A stretch of DNA of 64,000 nt from Parapedobacter luteus (lineage in GTDB: Bacteria > Bacteroidota > Bacteroidia > Sphingobacteriales > Sphingobacteriaceae): contig NZ_FUYS01000009.1 in the NCBI RefSeq assembly GCF_900168055.1, positions 62,001 through 126,000 of the forward strand, read 5' to 3'. Of this stretch, positions 1-9,116 are shown piece by piece. Positions within the stretch are counted from its first letter, which is position 1, and every line of letters starts with the position of its first letter. Made by a program: the position numbers and the translations under genes. Below the pieces are notes generated by a model. That model was not told the origin of the DNA and did no database searches. It saw nothing but the letters and a program-made list of their open reading frames with translations.

Positions 1-493
1 CCACCTTCCGAAAATAAAAGCGCTATGGCAACGTTTTTTCCCCGACAAGGTATTTGACTATTCGTTTCTGGATGAGGCCTATGCCGCTCAATACCGCAAA
101 GACACCGTTACGATGTACCTATTTAGTTGCTTCACGGCATTAGCCATCCTGATCGCCTGCCTGGGCCTGTATGGACTAGTGGCACTGATGACGGCCAGAC
201 GTACAAAGGAAATTGGTATCCGCAAGGTGCTGGGCGCGTCGGTGCAGGGCATCGTGAAGCTGCTGTCCAAGGATTTTGTGAAGCTGGTGTTGGTGGCGGT
301 GGTTGTAGCCTCCCCCATTGCGTGGTGGGCGATGGACAAATGGCTGGAGAATTTTGCGTACCGCATCGACATCGAATGGTGGATGTTTGCCGCGGCAGGT
401 GTGGCGGCTGTAATGATTGCGTTAGCGACGGTAAGCTGGCAGGCCATCCGCGCGGCGGTAGCTAATCCGGTGGAGTCTTTACGCGATGAGTAA
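1..493 (+). CDS. FtsX/MacB-like ABC permease, C-terminal part (cut by window edge)
   Basis: Reading from base 2 there is an open frame without a start, so the gene begins before the window. What remains is about 163 residues: the end of the second extracytoplasmic domain (FPDKVFDYSFLDEAYAAQY), then the last three membrane helices of an FtsX domain with the cytoplasmic loop KEIGIRKVLGAS and the family ending ANPVESLRDE. The last 70 residues are almost the same as those of the permeases at 1424, 3933 and 6414. It is the last gene of a transcription unit that starts upstream; a toxin-antitoxin pair follows 68 bases later. Known for the family: MacB/LolC-like transmembrane subunits working in the inner membrane. 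Inferred: same role as the other copies here. Confidence 0.93.
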   Translation, partial: HLPKIKALWQRFFPDKVFDYSFLDEAYAAQYRKDTVTMYLFSCFTALAILIACLGLYGLVALMTARRTKEIGIRKVLGASVQGIVKLLSKDFVKLVLVAVVVASPIAWWAMDKWLENFAYRIDIEWWMFAAAGVAAVMIALATVSWQAIRAAVANPVESLRDE

Positions 494-512
494 ATCGCGT
501 AAAAGTGATGGA

Positions 513-543
513 TTGCATGTTACGTATCTTTTTATTATCTTTG
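513..543 (+). promoter_or_regulatory. Bacteroidota housekeeping promoter of the first toxin-antitoxin pair
   Basis: TTG at 513-515 is followed after 20 bases by TATCTTTG at 536-543, which fits the Bacteroidota TTTG/TAnnTTTG promoter. Transcription would start near 549, directly before a strong ribosome site (GGAGGT, 551-556). The promoter lies just after the stop of the upstream permease, so the pair has its own transcript. Confidence 0.6.
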
Positions 544-561
544 TACGTACGGAGGTTAACT

Positions 562-816
562 ATGCCAAGCACGAAACTTACGTTGAACATTCAGGAAGAC
601 GTCATTAGCAGGGCAAAGGCTTATGCCAATCAGCGGCATACCAGTTTATCTAAGATTGTGGAGAATTACCTCGCCACGCTTACTGATCGAGAAGAAACAA
701 ATGCCGAGGTTTCTCCTTGGACGAAAGAATTAATCGCTGTAAAAAAACCAACTCCAGATTTCGACCATAAAGGTGAGTACCGCAATGCGATATTGAAAAA
801 ATACGCAGACCGATGA
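562..816 (+). CDS. Antitoxin, DUF6364-like (partner of PIN toxin)
   Basis: 84 residues beginning MPSTKLTLNIQEDVISRAKA, the ribbon-helix-helix-like start seen in DUF6364-type antitoxins (TKLTLNIDxxVIxxAKxYA). The ATG at 562 is chosen because GGAGGT lies 5 bases before it; a longer reading from 505 would overlap the promoter. The C-terminal part (EVSPWTKELIAVKKPTPDFD) probably wraps the toxin, as in related pairs. The stop overlaps the start of the PIN gene in ATGA, typical of coupled toxin-antitoxin translation. Such proteins normally neutralise the toxin and repress their own promoter; no obvious operator was seen beside the promoter. Confidence 0.8.
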   Translation: MPSTKLTLNIQEDVISRAKAYANQRHTSLSKIVENYLATLTDREETNAEVSPWTKELIAVKKPTPDFDHKGEYRNAILKKYADR

Positions 817-1220
817 CACTCTTTATTGATTCGGATATATTGCTTGATGCCGTATTAATGCGTGACCCCTACCATGATTTTGCCCTCAGGACATTGTCGT
901 TGGTAGACCGGGAAGACCACTCCCTATGTATTTCTGCCCACAGCCTCCTCAATGTATATTACTTTACTCGAAAAATTGCCGGCAAACCCGCAGCTACTAA
1001 ATCAGTGAATCTCCTGGAAAGTAGATTACTTGTTTTGCCCACTACCGCTGAAGCAATCCGAACGGCCATCACTACAGCATTTACAGATGTAGAAGATGCT
1101 GTTCAGTACACAATAGCGCTGGCCAATCACTGTGATATCATCATTACCCGAAACTTGAAAGATTACAAGTATTCGCAGCTTCCGGTAATGACTGCCGAAC
1201 AATATCTTAAAACTCATTAA
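813..1220 (+). CDS. PIN-domain ribonuclease toxin (VapC-like)
   Basis: 135 residues. The start MTLFIDSDILLDAVL carries the first PIN acidic residues (D6, D8); TDVEDAVQY holds D92, E94 and D95, and IITRNLKDY (N114, D117) gives the last cluster, so the metal-binding site looks complete. PIN toxins of this kind cut RNA, commonly tRNA or rRNA; the target here is unknown. Its ATG overlaps the antitoxin stop by four bases. The operator and hairpin of the next permease operon begin 31 bases after the stop, and that hairpin, with TTTT at its end, could also terminate this transcript. It sits between two permease units, as does the second toxin pair near 9 kb. Confidence 0.85.
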   Translation: MTLFIDSDILLDAVLMRDPYHDFALRTLSLVDREDHSLCISAHSLLNVYYFTRKIAGKPAATKSVNLLESRLLVLPTTAEAIRTAITTAFTDVEDAVQYTIALANHCDIIITRNLKDYKYSQLPVMTAEQYLKTH

Positions 1221-1251
1221 CCATCCCCCGATAGCTATCATTGCCCGCTTT

Positions 1252-1280
1252 CGAACAAAAGGTGTTCGAAAGCGAACACC
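1252..1280 (+). promoter_or_regulatory. Three-half-site operator (candidate enhancer), region 1
   Basis: Half-sites CGAACA (1252-1257), TGTTCG (1263-1268) and CGAACA (1273-1278) are spaced 5 and 4 bases apart. The inner pair forms GGTGTTCG-AAAG-CGAACACC (1261-1280), and its arms extend to 12 bp with flanking AAAA/TTTT. The same arrangement occurs at 9547, 42102, 49114 and 51823. The palindrome centre is 64.5 bp before the -24 G, a normal place for a sigma-54 activator site. The regulator is not in this window. Confidence 0.75.
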
Positions 1281-1313
1281 TTTTGACAGCAAACGCTCCG
1301 GCATCTTTCTGAA

Positions 1314-1347
1314 TATAAACAACTTATAGTTTTGGCGCAATTACTGT
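1314..1347 (+). promoter_or_regulatory. IHF-like site and sigma-54 type promoter, region 1
   Basis: TATAAACAACTTA (1314-1326) differs from the IHF consensus WATCAANNNNTTR at one base and ends 9 bp before the -24 G. The promoter TTGGCGCAATTACTGT has GG at 1334-1335 and GT in place of GC at 1346-1347, with the correct 12-base step. Transcription would start near 1359, leaving a leader of about 65 bases before the permease ATG at 1424. The -12 GT makes this the weaker half of the match; the shared geometry with four other regions supports it. Confidence 0.7.
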
Positions 1348-1423
1348 ATTTGGAAATCGGAAGTCATAAGCCGAAAGCCCGGGATCGTGGATAAAAGAGC
1401 GACGAATTAGGAAGCAAGAAAAA

Positions 1424-3874
1424 ATGATCAAACACCACCTCAAAACCGCTTGGCGTACGATGGTCAAGGACAAGACCTACGCCACCATCAATATTCTTGG
1501 GCTCACCATCGGCCTTGCGGCCTGCATGCTGGTCTTTACCGTGGTGATTGACGAATTGTCGTATGATAAGTTTTGGAGCCGGTCCGATGATTTGTACACC
1601 GCCTATGAAGATCGGAAAATGGGTGATGGCTTATACCAAAAACATCCCCATACGACCGCCCGGCTTGGCAAAGCCTTGAAAGACAATTTTCCAGAGGTAG
1701 AACAGTTTTCCGAAATCTCGGCCCGCGAACAACGCTTCCGCATCGGCCCGGAAAACCCAGATGGCATTCTTGCAAGGGTACTGGAAGCCGATACCAATGC
1801 CCTTGCGATGTTTGACTTCGAATCCGTCGACGGTCGCCTGCCAACCTTCGTATCCGGGCAAAAGAACTTACTAATTACCGAAAGTTTCCGCGACAGGCAC
1901 TTCAATGGCCAGGATCCCACCGGGCAAATCATCGACGATGTACCCTCATGGAGTGACGAAAAGGAATCCTTCCTCATCACGGGGGTCATTAAAGACATTC
2001 CCCAGAATACGCACCTCCGCGCAGACGCCATCGCACTCACCAAACCCACCAGCACCCAATTAAGCAAAGACGGGGTTTGGGGAGGCCAAAAGGTGTACTA
2101 CCTGCTCAAGCCCGGAACGGATGTACAGGCATTTACCCAAAAAATGAATGATTGGGTACAGCAATATATCGACAATCCGAAACAAAAGGAAAAAATATTC
2201 GGTTTGCAACCGCTCACTGAGATTTATCTCAACTCGGACCACGACAGCAATATCGCCGTAAAGGGCAACCGCAATACCATCTATATCCTCACTGGGGTGG
2301 GTGCCTTACTCCTACTTATCGCCTGCATCAACTTCGTGAACCTGAGCACCGCGCGGGCGATGAAACGGCTCAAAGAGACGGGCGTACGCAAAATCCTTGG
2401 TGCACAACGTGGTCAACTGGCGGGGCAGTTCCTTACGGAATCGCTCCTGTTTTTCTTGGTAAGCACGCTACTGGCTATTGGACTGTATGCACTGGGGCTG
2501 CCCGTAGTGGAAAGCTTCATCGGACACCCGTTGGTGCATTCGCTGCTGGCCAGTCCGGGCATCTTCGGCGCCACATTGCTGCTCATTTTCTTTATCAGTA
2601 TCATTACCGGCGCCTACCCCGCCTGGTTATTGTCCGGCTTCAACCCTTCGAACACCTTGAGAGGCAGACTCTTCCAGGGCACCATTGTCAGTGCAGGCAG
2701 TCTGCGGAAGGCACTCGTGGTGATTCAATTTGCTATCGCTGTGGTGGTATTGATAGCACTGCTGGTCGTAACGAACCAGGTAAATTACTTAGCCAATAAG
2801 CCGATTGGTTATAACAAGGAAAACTTGCTACATATCAGTATGCGCAATTGGGATAACAAAGGAGAAACATTTAAGACCGAACTGAAAAAATTGCCCGGTA
2901 TAGAGGCCGTAAGCTTCGCCGGCTGGAATCCCGCAAACGGCAATGCGACCATCACGTTGCAACAACTGGATCACCCGTTTAAAGACGGTGAAAAGATTGA
3001 TATACAGTTTCTGGTAGCCGATTTCGATTTTGCGGAGACCATTGGCCTCGAATTGCAGTCTGGCAGGTACTTAGATGCAGCTTTTGGAGCTGACGTGTAT
3101 GACGTATGGGCCCCGATCAAAAAGAACATGGATCGAGCGGAGACAAGCACGTACATGAATTCACGTTCGTCTATTATTACAGCTACTACGGCAAAGATGT
3201 TCGGTGTCCAAGAAACGGGGGCTCTTATTCCGAAAATCGGATTTCCACCTGTCGGTATCGTCAAGGATTTCCACCGAGAGTCGCTACATCATGCCTTAGG
3301 CCCATTATTCATTGTCGGGCGTGACAGCTCGGAACACTCGCTGCAGATGTTCATCCGCACCACACCCGGCATGGAACGACAGGCACAAGAATCTTTGGTG
3401 ACATTGTACCGAGATTTTTATCCTGATCGCCTACTAGGTGCCGAATGGGTGACGGATATCCTCGACAGGCAATACGAGGCCGAGCAGAAACAGCAAACGC
3501 TGTTTTCCTTTTTCAGCGGACTGATGCTGTTCCTTTCGACCATGGGGGTATTCGGATTAGTCGTACATGCCGCCCAGCAACGCGTGAAAGAAATTGGCAT
3601 CCGTAAGGTGCTGGGCGCTTCGGTAGCCGGTATCGTGCGGTTGCTTTCCACGGATTTCGTCAAACTTGTACTGATCGCCGTAGTGGTGGGCTCACCCATC
3701 GCATGGTGGGCGATGAACAAATGGCTGGAAGACTTTGCCTACCGCATCGAGATCCAGTGGTGGATGTTTGCGGCGGCGGGACTGGTGGCCGTAGTCATTG
3801 CCCTGCTCACGGTAAGCTGGCAGGCTGTGCGGACGGCGTTGGCGAATCCGGTGGACTCGCTGAGGGATGAGTAA
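1424..3874 (+). CDS. FtsX/MacB-like ABC permease (copy 1)
   Basis: 816 residues, first gene after sigma-54 region 1. Order of parts: membrane helix 1 (about 18-40), first MacB-type periplasmic domain (45-280), helices 2-4 of FtsX domain one (285-307, 336-360, 379-403), helix 5 (430-449), second periplasmic domain (455-690), and helices 6-8 of FtsX domain two (693-716, 745-767, 780-802). Cytoplasmic loops RLKETGVRKILGAQ and KEIGIRKVLGAS follow the pattern that contacts the ATPase in MacB/LolCDE. This double layout, fused from two four-helix halves, is usual for large Bacteroidota permeases; no ATPase domain is attached or nearby. N-terminal and membrane parts are nearly identical in DNA to the next gene, but the periplasmic domains have diverged. 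The substrate is unknown; export or extraction of lipid, peptide or antimicrobial compounds is only a family-based guess. Confidence 0.93.
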   Translation: MIKHHLKTAWRTMVKDKTYATINILGLTIGLAACMLVFTVVIDELSYDKFWSRSDDLYTAYEDRKMGDGLYQKHPHTTARLGKALKDNFPEVEQFSEISAREQRFRIGPENPDGILARVLEADTNALAMFDFESVDGRLPTFVSGQKNLLITESFRDRHFNGQDPTGQIIDDVPSWSDEKESFLITGVIKDIPQNTHLRADAIALTKPTSTQLSKDGVWGGQKVYYLLKPGTDVQAFTQKMNDWVQQYIDNPKQKEKIFGLQPLTEIYLNSDHDSNIAVKGNRNTIYILTGVGALLLLIACINFVNLSTARAMKRLKETGVRKILGAQRGQLAGQFLTESLLFFLVSTLLAIGLYALGLPVVESFIGHPLVHSLLASPGIFGATLLLIFFISIITGAYPAWLLSGFNPSNTLRGRLFQGTIVSAGSLRKALVVIQFAIAVVVLIALLVVTNQVNYLANKPIGYNKENLLHISMRNWDNKGETFKTELKKLPGIEAVSFAGWNPANGNATITLQQLDHPFKDGEKIDIQFLVADFDFAETIGLELQSGRYLDAAFGADVYDVWAPIKKNMDRAETSTYMNSRSSIITATTAKMFGVQETGALIPKIGFPPVGIVKDFHRESLHHALGPLFIVGRDSSEHSLQMFIRTTPGMERQAQESLVTLYRDFYPDRLLGAEWVTDILDRQYEAEQKQQTLFSFFSGLMLFLSTMGVFGLVVHAAQQRVKEIGIRKVLGASVAGIVRLLSTDFVKLVLIAVVVGSPIAWWAMNKWLEDFAYRIEIQWWMFAAAGLVAVVIALLTVSWQAVRTALANPVDSLRDE

Positions 3875-3932
3875 TTTTAAGTCGGAAATCAGAAAGTCTA
3901 ATATCTGTTGTCTGTCGTCTAATGGCTAAACA

Positions 3933-6383
3933 ATGATACGAAATTACCTCAAAACCGCTTGGCGTACGATGGTCAAGGACAAGACCTACGCCACCATCAA
4001 TATCCTCGGGCTCACCATTGGCCTTGCGGCCTGCATGCTGGTCTTTACCGTGGTCATCGATGAGCTGTCTTACGATAAGTTTTGGAGCAGGGCCGATGAC
4101 CTATACAAGGTAAATAGCTCGAATAAAATGGCCGATGGCTTATACCAAAAGAATCGCTATACCCCGTTGGGATTAGCGTATATGTTGAAAGAACGTTTTC
4201 CGGAAATGGAGCAATTTGCCACCATCAATTCTTCGGAAGCACGTCTGCGGATTCGTAATGACGATCTGGACGGCATCGCGTTAACCGTAATAGATACCGA
4301 TACAAATGCTTTGGAGATGTTTGATTTCCAAGTGGTATCCGGTCAACTCACCCCATTCGTAGCCGGACAAAAGAACCTGGTGATTACCGAAAGCTTCCGT
4401 GATCGGCACTTCAAGGGTGAAGAACCCATCGGCAAAATCATTGAGGATGTGCCTACTTGGAGCAAAAGCCCAACGTCTTACCTCATAACGGCAGTTATTA
4501 AAGACATTCCCCAAAACACGCACCTAAGGGCCGATGCTATTGCATTGACAAGCCCTCCAGCGGATAACGGCGAACTGACCAAAAAGGGTATTCGGGGCGG
4601 ACGCAATATCTACTACATGCTTAAGCCGGGGACGGATGCAGTAGCTTTTAATGACAAAATCAACAGCTGGTTTCGGGATTTTATGGAAAATCCGAATGAA
4701 AAGAAAAATGTCTCATTTGAATTGCAGCCCGTTACTGAAATATACCTTGATTCGGACTTCGACAGTGAACTCACCGTACGGGGCAACCGCAACACCATCT
4801 ATATCCTCACTGGGGTGGGTGCCTTACTCCTACTTATCGCCTGTATCAACTTCGTGAACCTCAGCACCGCACGGGCAATGAAACGGCTCAAAGAGACGGG
4901 TGTACGCAAAATCCTTGGCGCCCAACGCAGCCAATTGGTGGGGCAATTCCTCACCGAATCGCTCCTGTTTTTCTCCGTCAGCACCATATTGGCCGTCGGC
5001 CTGTACAGATTGGCTTTGCCGGTGATCGAAAGCTTCATCGGGCACGGGCTTGCTCATTCGTTACTGGCCAACGTCGGTACATTTGGCGTTACGTTGGCAC
5101 TTGTTTTTGCCATGAGTATCGTTACCGGAGCCTATCCCGCTTGGTTGCTTTCGGGCTTCAACCCATCGAACACCTTGCGCGGGAAATTATTCCAAGACCG
5201 CATCGTCAGCGCGGGCGGTATGCGGAAGGCATTGGTGGTGGTCCAATTCACTATCGCCATTGTGGTGCTGGTGGCGCTATTGGTGGTCAGGTATCAAGTC
5301 GACTATTTAGCCGACAAACCACTCGGCTACGACAAGGAAAATCTCCTGCATATTGGCGTTCGCAATTGGGAGGGCAAAGGCCAAACGTTCAAAACCGAGT
5401 TAAAAAAGCTACCGGGCATTGAGGCCGCCAGCATTGCCGGATGGAGCCCGGTGGATGGAGCCGTCACGTTCAGAACGCTCCCATTTGATCACCCCCTAAA
5501 AGACGACGAGAAAATCGAGATACAATGTATTGTTGCCGATTTCGACTTTGTGCAAACGCTGGGTTTCAAACTCCAAGAGGGGCGACACCTGAATGCCGCT
5601 TATGCAACGGATGCTTTTGAACTAAATGCTACCTGGCAAATGGACAGTCTTGAACGTCATCAGTATATCAATTCACGCGCTGTACTGATTACGGCGTCTA
5701 CGGCCGAAATGCTCGGTGTTCAGGAACTGGGCGTACCCATCCCTAAACTTGGCTACCCGCCCGTGGGTGTCCTTCAGGATTTCCACCGGGAATCCCTACA
5801 CCATGCGCTTGGACCGGTGTTCATCCTGGCAGAACAGAACCCCGATTACACCCGGATGTTCATCCGCACCACGCCCGGTATGGAAAAGCAGGCGCAGGAA
5901 TCGCTCATGAAGCTATGGCGGGAAATCTATCCAAACCGCCTCTTGGACGCCCAATGGGTGACGGATATCCTCGACAAGCAATACGAGGCCGAGCAGAAAC
6001 AGCAAACGCTGTTTTCTTTCTTCAGCGGACTGATGCTGTTCCTTTCGGCCATGGGCGTATTCGGCCTGATTGTGCATGCCACACAACAGCGCGTAAAAGA
6101 AATCGGTGTCCGTAAGGTGCTGGGCGCTTCGGTAGCCGGTATCGTGCGGTTGCTTTCCACGGATTTCGTCAAACTTGTACTGATCGCCGTGGCGGTAGCC
6201 TCGCCCATTGCATGGTGGGCGATGAGCAAGTGGCTGGAAGATTTCGCGTACCGAATCGACATCCAGTGGTGGATGTTTGCGGCGGCGGGACTGGTGGCCA
6301 TAGTCATTGCCCTGCTCACGGTAAGCTGGCAGGCTGTGCGGGCAGCGTTGGCCAATCCGGTGGACTCGCTGAGGGATGAGTAA
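3933..6383 (+). CDS. FtsX/MacB-like ABC permease (copy 2, sister of copy 1)
   Basis: 816 residues, the same length as the upstream copy. The first 35 residues after the start (TAWRTMVKDKTYATINILGL) and the FtsX-one segment (TIYILTGVGALLLLIACINF) are almost base-for-base copies of the upstream gene, while stretches such as residues 60-160 and 540-590 differ widely. It follows by 58 bases and has no sigma-54 element of its own, so it is probably co-transcribed from the promoter near 1347. The ending ANPVDSLRDE is intact. The pattern of identical membrane segments with different exposed domains fits tandem duplication and later exchange. The two could form a pair or accept different substrates; the sequence does not decide. 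Confidence 0.93.
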   Translation: MIRNYLKTAWRTMVKDKTYATINILGLTIGLAACMLVFTVVIDELSYDKFWSRADDLYKVNSSNKMADGLYQKNRYTPLGLAYMLKERFPEMEQFATINSSEARLRIRNDDLDGIALTVIDTDTNALEMFDFQVVSGQLTPFVAGQKNLVITESFRDRHFKGEEPIGKIIEDVPTWSKSPTSYLITAVIKDIPQNTHLRADAIALTSPPADNGELTKKGIRGGRNIYYMLKPGTDAVAFNDKINSWFRDFMENPNEKKNVSFELQPVTEIYLDSDFDSELTVRGNRNTIYILTGVGALLLLIACINFVNLSTARAMKRLKETGVRKILGAQRSQLVGQFLTESLLFFSVSTILAVGLYRLALPVIESFIGHGLAHSLLANVGTFGVTLALVFAMSIVTGAYPAWLLSGFNPSNTLRGKLFQDRIVSAGGMRKALVVVQFTIAIVVLVALLVVRYQVDYLADKPLGYDKENLLHIGVRNWEGKGQTFKTELKKLPGIEAASIAGWSPVDGAVTFRTLPFDHPLKDDEKIEIQCIVADFDFVQTLGFKLQEGRHLNAAYATDAFELNATWQMDSLERHQYINSRAVLITASTAEMLGVQELGVPIPKLGYPPVGVLQDFHRESLHHALGPVFILAEQNPDYTRMFIRTTPGMEKQAQESLMKLWREIYPNRLLDAQWVTDILDKQYEAEQKQQTLFSFFSGLMLFLSAMGVFGLIVHATQQRVKEIGVRKVLGASVAGIVRLLSTDFVKLVLIAVAVASPIAWWAMSKWLEDFAYRIDIQWWMFAAAGLVAIVIALLTVSWQAVRAALANPVDSLRDE

Positions 6384-6413
6384 TTAATTGAATAAAAGCG
6401 AAACACCATTAAT

Positions 6414-8821
6414 ATGCAACACGGCATAAAAATAGCCTTCCGCTACCTGAAAAAAGGAAAGCTGTATACGTTTATCCATATCTTCGGAATCACCGTGGGT
6501 CTCACCGCGTGCTTGTTGATCGGAACCGTGGTGATCGACGAATGGTCGTATGACAAACAGTGGAGCCGGTCGGCCGACACCTACCGCTTACTGTCCATCC
6601 GTGAAGGCGGCGGAGCCTACCATCGGAAAGGAGGTACAGTTTACGGCGGTCTGGGCCCCTCCCTTAAGAAGAATTTTCCCGAAGTGGAGGATTACAGCGA
6701 AATCTATCCGATGCCCATCCACCTGAAAATCAACAAAACGGACGATCTTCCGCTCAAAGCGACCGTACTCCACGCCGACACGGCGGTATACAAGCTGCTG
6801 GACATCAGGCTGATTGACCATGCAGACCTGAGCCCGGCCGGAGATATCAACAAGATCATCATCTCCGAATCGTTCAGCAACACGCATTTCGGGACCGCCG
6901 ACCCGCTGGGCAGACGTATCTATGACGTGCCCAAATACGAAGAAAGAGCCAACGAGTACATCATCGCCGGGGTGATGCGCGATCTCCCGGCCAACACCCA
7001 CTTGCGCGCGGACATGCTCATGCCCATACCGCGGAAAACGGCCGAACTCACGCCGGATGGGAACGGGCCGGGTAGCATGTACGTGAGGCAATACATCCTG
7101 TTGCGCAAGGGGGTAGACCCCGCGCAATTCGAACAGAAAGTAAACGGTTGGTATCGCCGGTTTACGGAGGTCGACAGCAAACTGACGTTCGGCCTGCAGC
7201 CAATGGAAGACATTTACCTAAGGACGGATTTCCCCGCATACCAGCCTGTCATCGGCAATGCACAGCACAGCTACATCTTCGCCGCTGTGGCCATCCTGCT
7301 CTTATGCATTGCCTGTATCAATTATGTCAACCTCAGCACTGCCCGTGCAAACAGCCGTCTGAAAGAAACGGGGGTGCAGAAGATTCTGGGGGCTTCGCGC
7401 AAGGATATCATGCTGCAATCCCTATCGGAGTCAGCCATCATCTTCTGCGTAGCCGCCATGCTGGCGCTACTGAGCTACCAACTGGCATTGCCTGCGCTTG
7501 AGAATTTTGTAGGCCATCCCCTGACTTTCAGTTTTCTGGGCCACTGGACGTATTTCGCCGGTGCAATCGCGACCCTCGCCCTGGTTTGCCTATTCAGCGG
7601 CTGGTATCCGGCATGGCTGGTATCGGGCCAGCACATGGCAAGCAGCATGCAACGCATCCTCAGCGGCGGAAAAAGGAACGGCTGGCTGCGCAAAAGCCTT
7701 ATCGTCTTGCAGTTTACCATTTCCGTAACCATCATGGTGTCCATGCTGGTCGTGCTGAAGCAGGTCAACTTCCTCAAAACAAAGATGTCGGGTTTGATCC
7801 CGATGGTCTTCTCAGCGTCAACTATGTTTCCTGGGACAATAAATCGAACGCCCTGCGCAACGAGCTATTGAAAAATCCCGCTATCCAGTCGGCCAGCTTC
7901 GCCAATTGGCTACCCACTGCCGGAGCCGGGTACAGGGTTGATGAGGTAGCAGATCCCCGTGATGAGAACGAAAAAGTCGAACTGTGGTACATGGACGGTG
8001 AACCCAACATGGCGCAGACCCTGGGGCTCCGGTTGCTGCAAGGCCGTTTCCTTGAAATGGATAATATAGGCGATGCCATCCGGCACAACGACTTCGAGGC
8101 GGAGGAAGGTTTAAGACCCTGCCTGATGACGGCCAGCACAGCGAAGCTGTTTGGCATTAAGGAATTAAATGTGCCCTTTCGGCAAGCCGGCGTTATACCC
8201 GTTGGCATTGTAGCTGATTTCAACAGCGAATCCCTGCATAAACAGATGGTTCCGACCATAATCGTAGGCCATCGCGACCCCGAGTATGGCGCCCTGCTAC
8301 TGCGTGTACAACCGGGGGAGGAAGCAGCGGTGATGCGCTACGTATCGTCGGTATGGAAGACGATATACCCCGACAAGCTGTTCGATATCCAGATCGTGCA
8401 GGAAACATTGGCCGCGCAGTACGCCGCCGAGGAAAAACTGCAGCAGCTATTTAGCCTGTTCAGCGCGCTTACCCTGCTGCTCGCGGCACTGGGGATCTTC
8501 GGCCTAGTTGTCCATTCCCTGGCTTTGCGTGTCAAGGAAATCGGCCTCCGCAAGGTGTTGGGCGCTTCGGTGTCTGGTATCGTGGCCTTGCTCTCCAAAG
8601 ATTTTGTCAAACTCGTACTGTTTGCCGTGGTCGTAGCCTCTCCCATTGCCTGGTGGGCCATGAACAAGTGGCTGGAAGACTTTGCCTACCGCATCGATAT
8701 TCAGTGGTGGATGTTTGCTGCCGCGGGGCTGGCGGCCGTGGTGATTGCGTTAGCGACGGTAAGCTGGCAAGCGCTCCGGGCGGCAGCGGCTAATCCGGTG
8801 GATAGCCTGCGGGATGAGTGA
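6414..8821 (+). pseudogene. FtsX/MacB-like ABC permease (copy 3), frameshifted
   Basis: Two overlapping frames make up one permease of about 802 residues. Frame one runs from ATG 6414 through the first periplasmic domain and FtsX-one helices to KQVNFLKTK, then turns into unrelated residues and stops at 7871. The correct continuation (NKDVGFDPDGLLSVNY) is in the -1 frame and runs on to the normal ending ANPVDSLRDE at 8821. The break lies in the A run 7776-7779: one more A would restore the frame. This is a single-base deletion or a read error; it does not look like a programmed slip, because no heptamer of the usual type is present. Copies 1 and 2 lie directly upstream in the same unit. If real, the gene yields only the first half-permease. 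Confidence 0.85.
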
Positions 8822-8838
8822 AGGAAAAAATAGCGGTA

Positions 8839-8878
8839 GGTATTTCTTGACAACTTGACAAGAAATACCATATCTTTG
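8839..8878 (+). promoter_or_regulatory. Promoter with 11-bp inverted repeat before second toxin-antitoxin pair
   Basis: TTG (8847-8849) and TATCTTTG (8871-8878), 21 bases apart, form a Bacteroidota promoter. A perfect inverted repeat, GGTATTTCTTG (8839-8849) and CAAGAAATACC (8859-8869) with a 9-base spacer, covers the -33 element and reaches to 1 base from the -7 box. The position is right for an autorepressor operator bound by the antitoxin or toxin-antitoxin complex. Transcription would start at about the antitoxin ATG, so the mRNA may be leaderless. Confidence 0.6.
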
Positions 8879-8882
8879 TTGT

Positions 8883-9116
8883 ATGGAGACTATGACAGTC
8901 GGTGAATTCAAGGCACATTTCGCAAAAGTGCTTGAGCAGGTTAAATCGGGAGTAGGATTTGCGGTGACTTATGGACGCAAAAAAGAAATTGTGGGTTATT
9001 TCCTTCCGGAGTCACAAGTCACTAAATCTGCACGCAAGCTGGGATTGTTGGAAGGAAAGGCGAAGGCCGTGTTTAAACCCGATTATAAAATGACAGAAGA
9101 AGAGCTGCTCGGATAA
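8883..9116 (+). CDS. Antitoxin, Phd/YefM family
   Basis: 77 residues starting METMTVGEFKAHFAKVLEQV, the usual opening of Bacteroidota Phd/YefM antitoxins, followed by the strand motif KEIVGYFLPES and a charged tail (KAVFKPDYKMTEEELLG) expected to bind the toxin. A second ATG at 8892 is possible, but 8883 matches relatives better. Known role: dimer that binds the promoter and blocks the partner toxin. It has its own promoter and an 11-bp inverted repeat operator directly upstream, and the PIN toxin gene directly downstream. Confidence 0.85.
   Translation: METMTVGEFKAHFAKVLEQVKSGVGFAVTYGRKKEIVGYFLPESQVTKSARKLGLLEGKAKAVFKPDYKMTEEELLG

Noticed and set aside
88-447. Long minus-strand open frames opposite the permease C-termini (88-447, 3418-3720, 5927-6427, 8338-8667, 14176-14448 and others)
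   Set aside because: They are antisense shadows of the same conserved helices, repeat with the copies, and show no family of their own.
1257-1284. Hairpin AAAAGGTGTTCG...CGAACACCTTTT as only a terminator of the toxin gene
   Set aside because: The same palindrome occurs at four other places without a T run and always at a fixed distance from a sigma-54 element, so the operator role is primary; termination may be a side effect.
7776-7786. Programmed -1 frameshift in permease copy 3
   Set aside because: The run AAAACAAAG does not form a normal slippery heptamer in the zero frame and no other copy has a frameshift there; deletion of one A is simpler.
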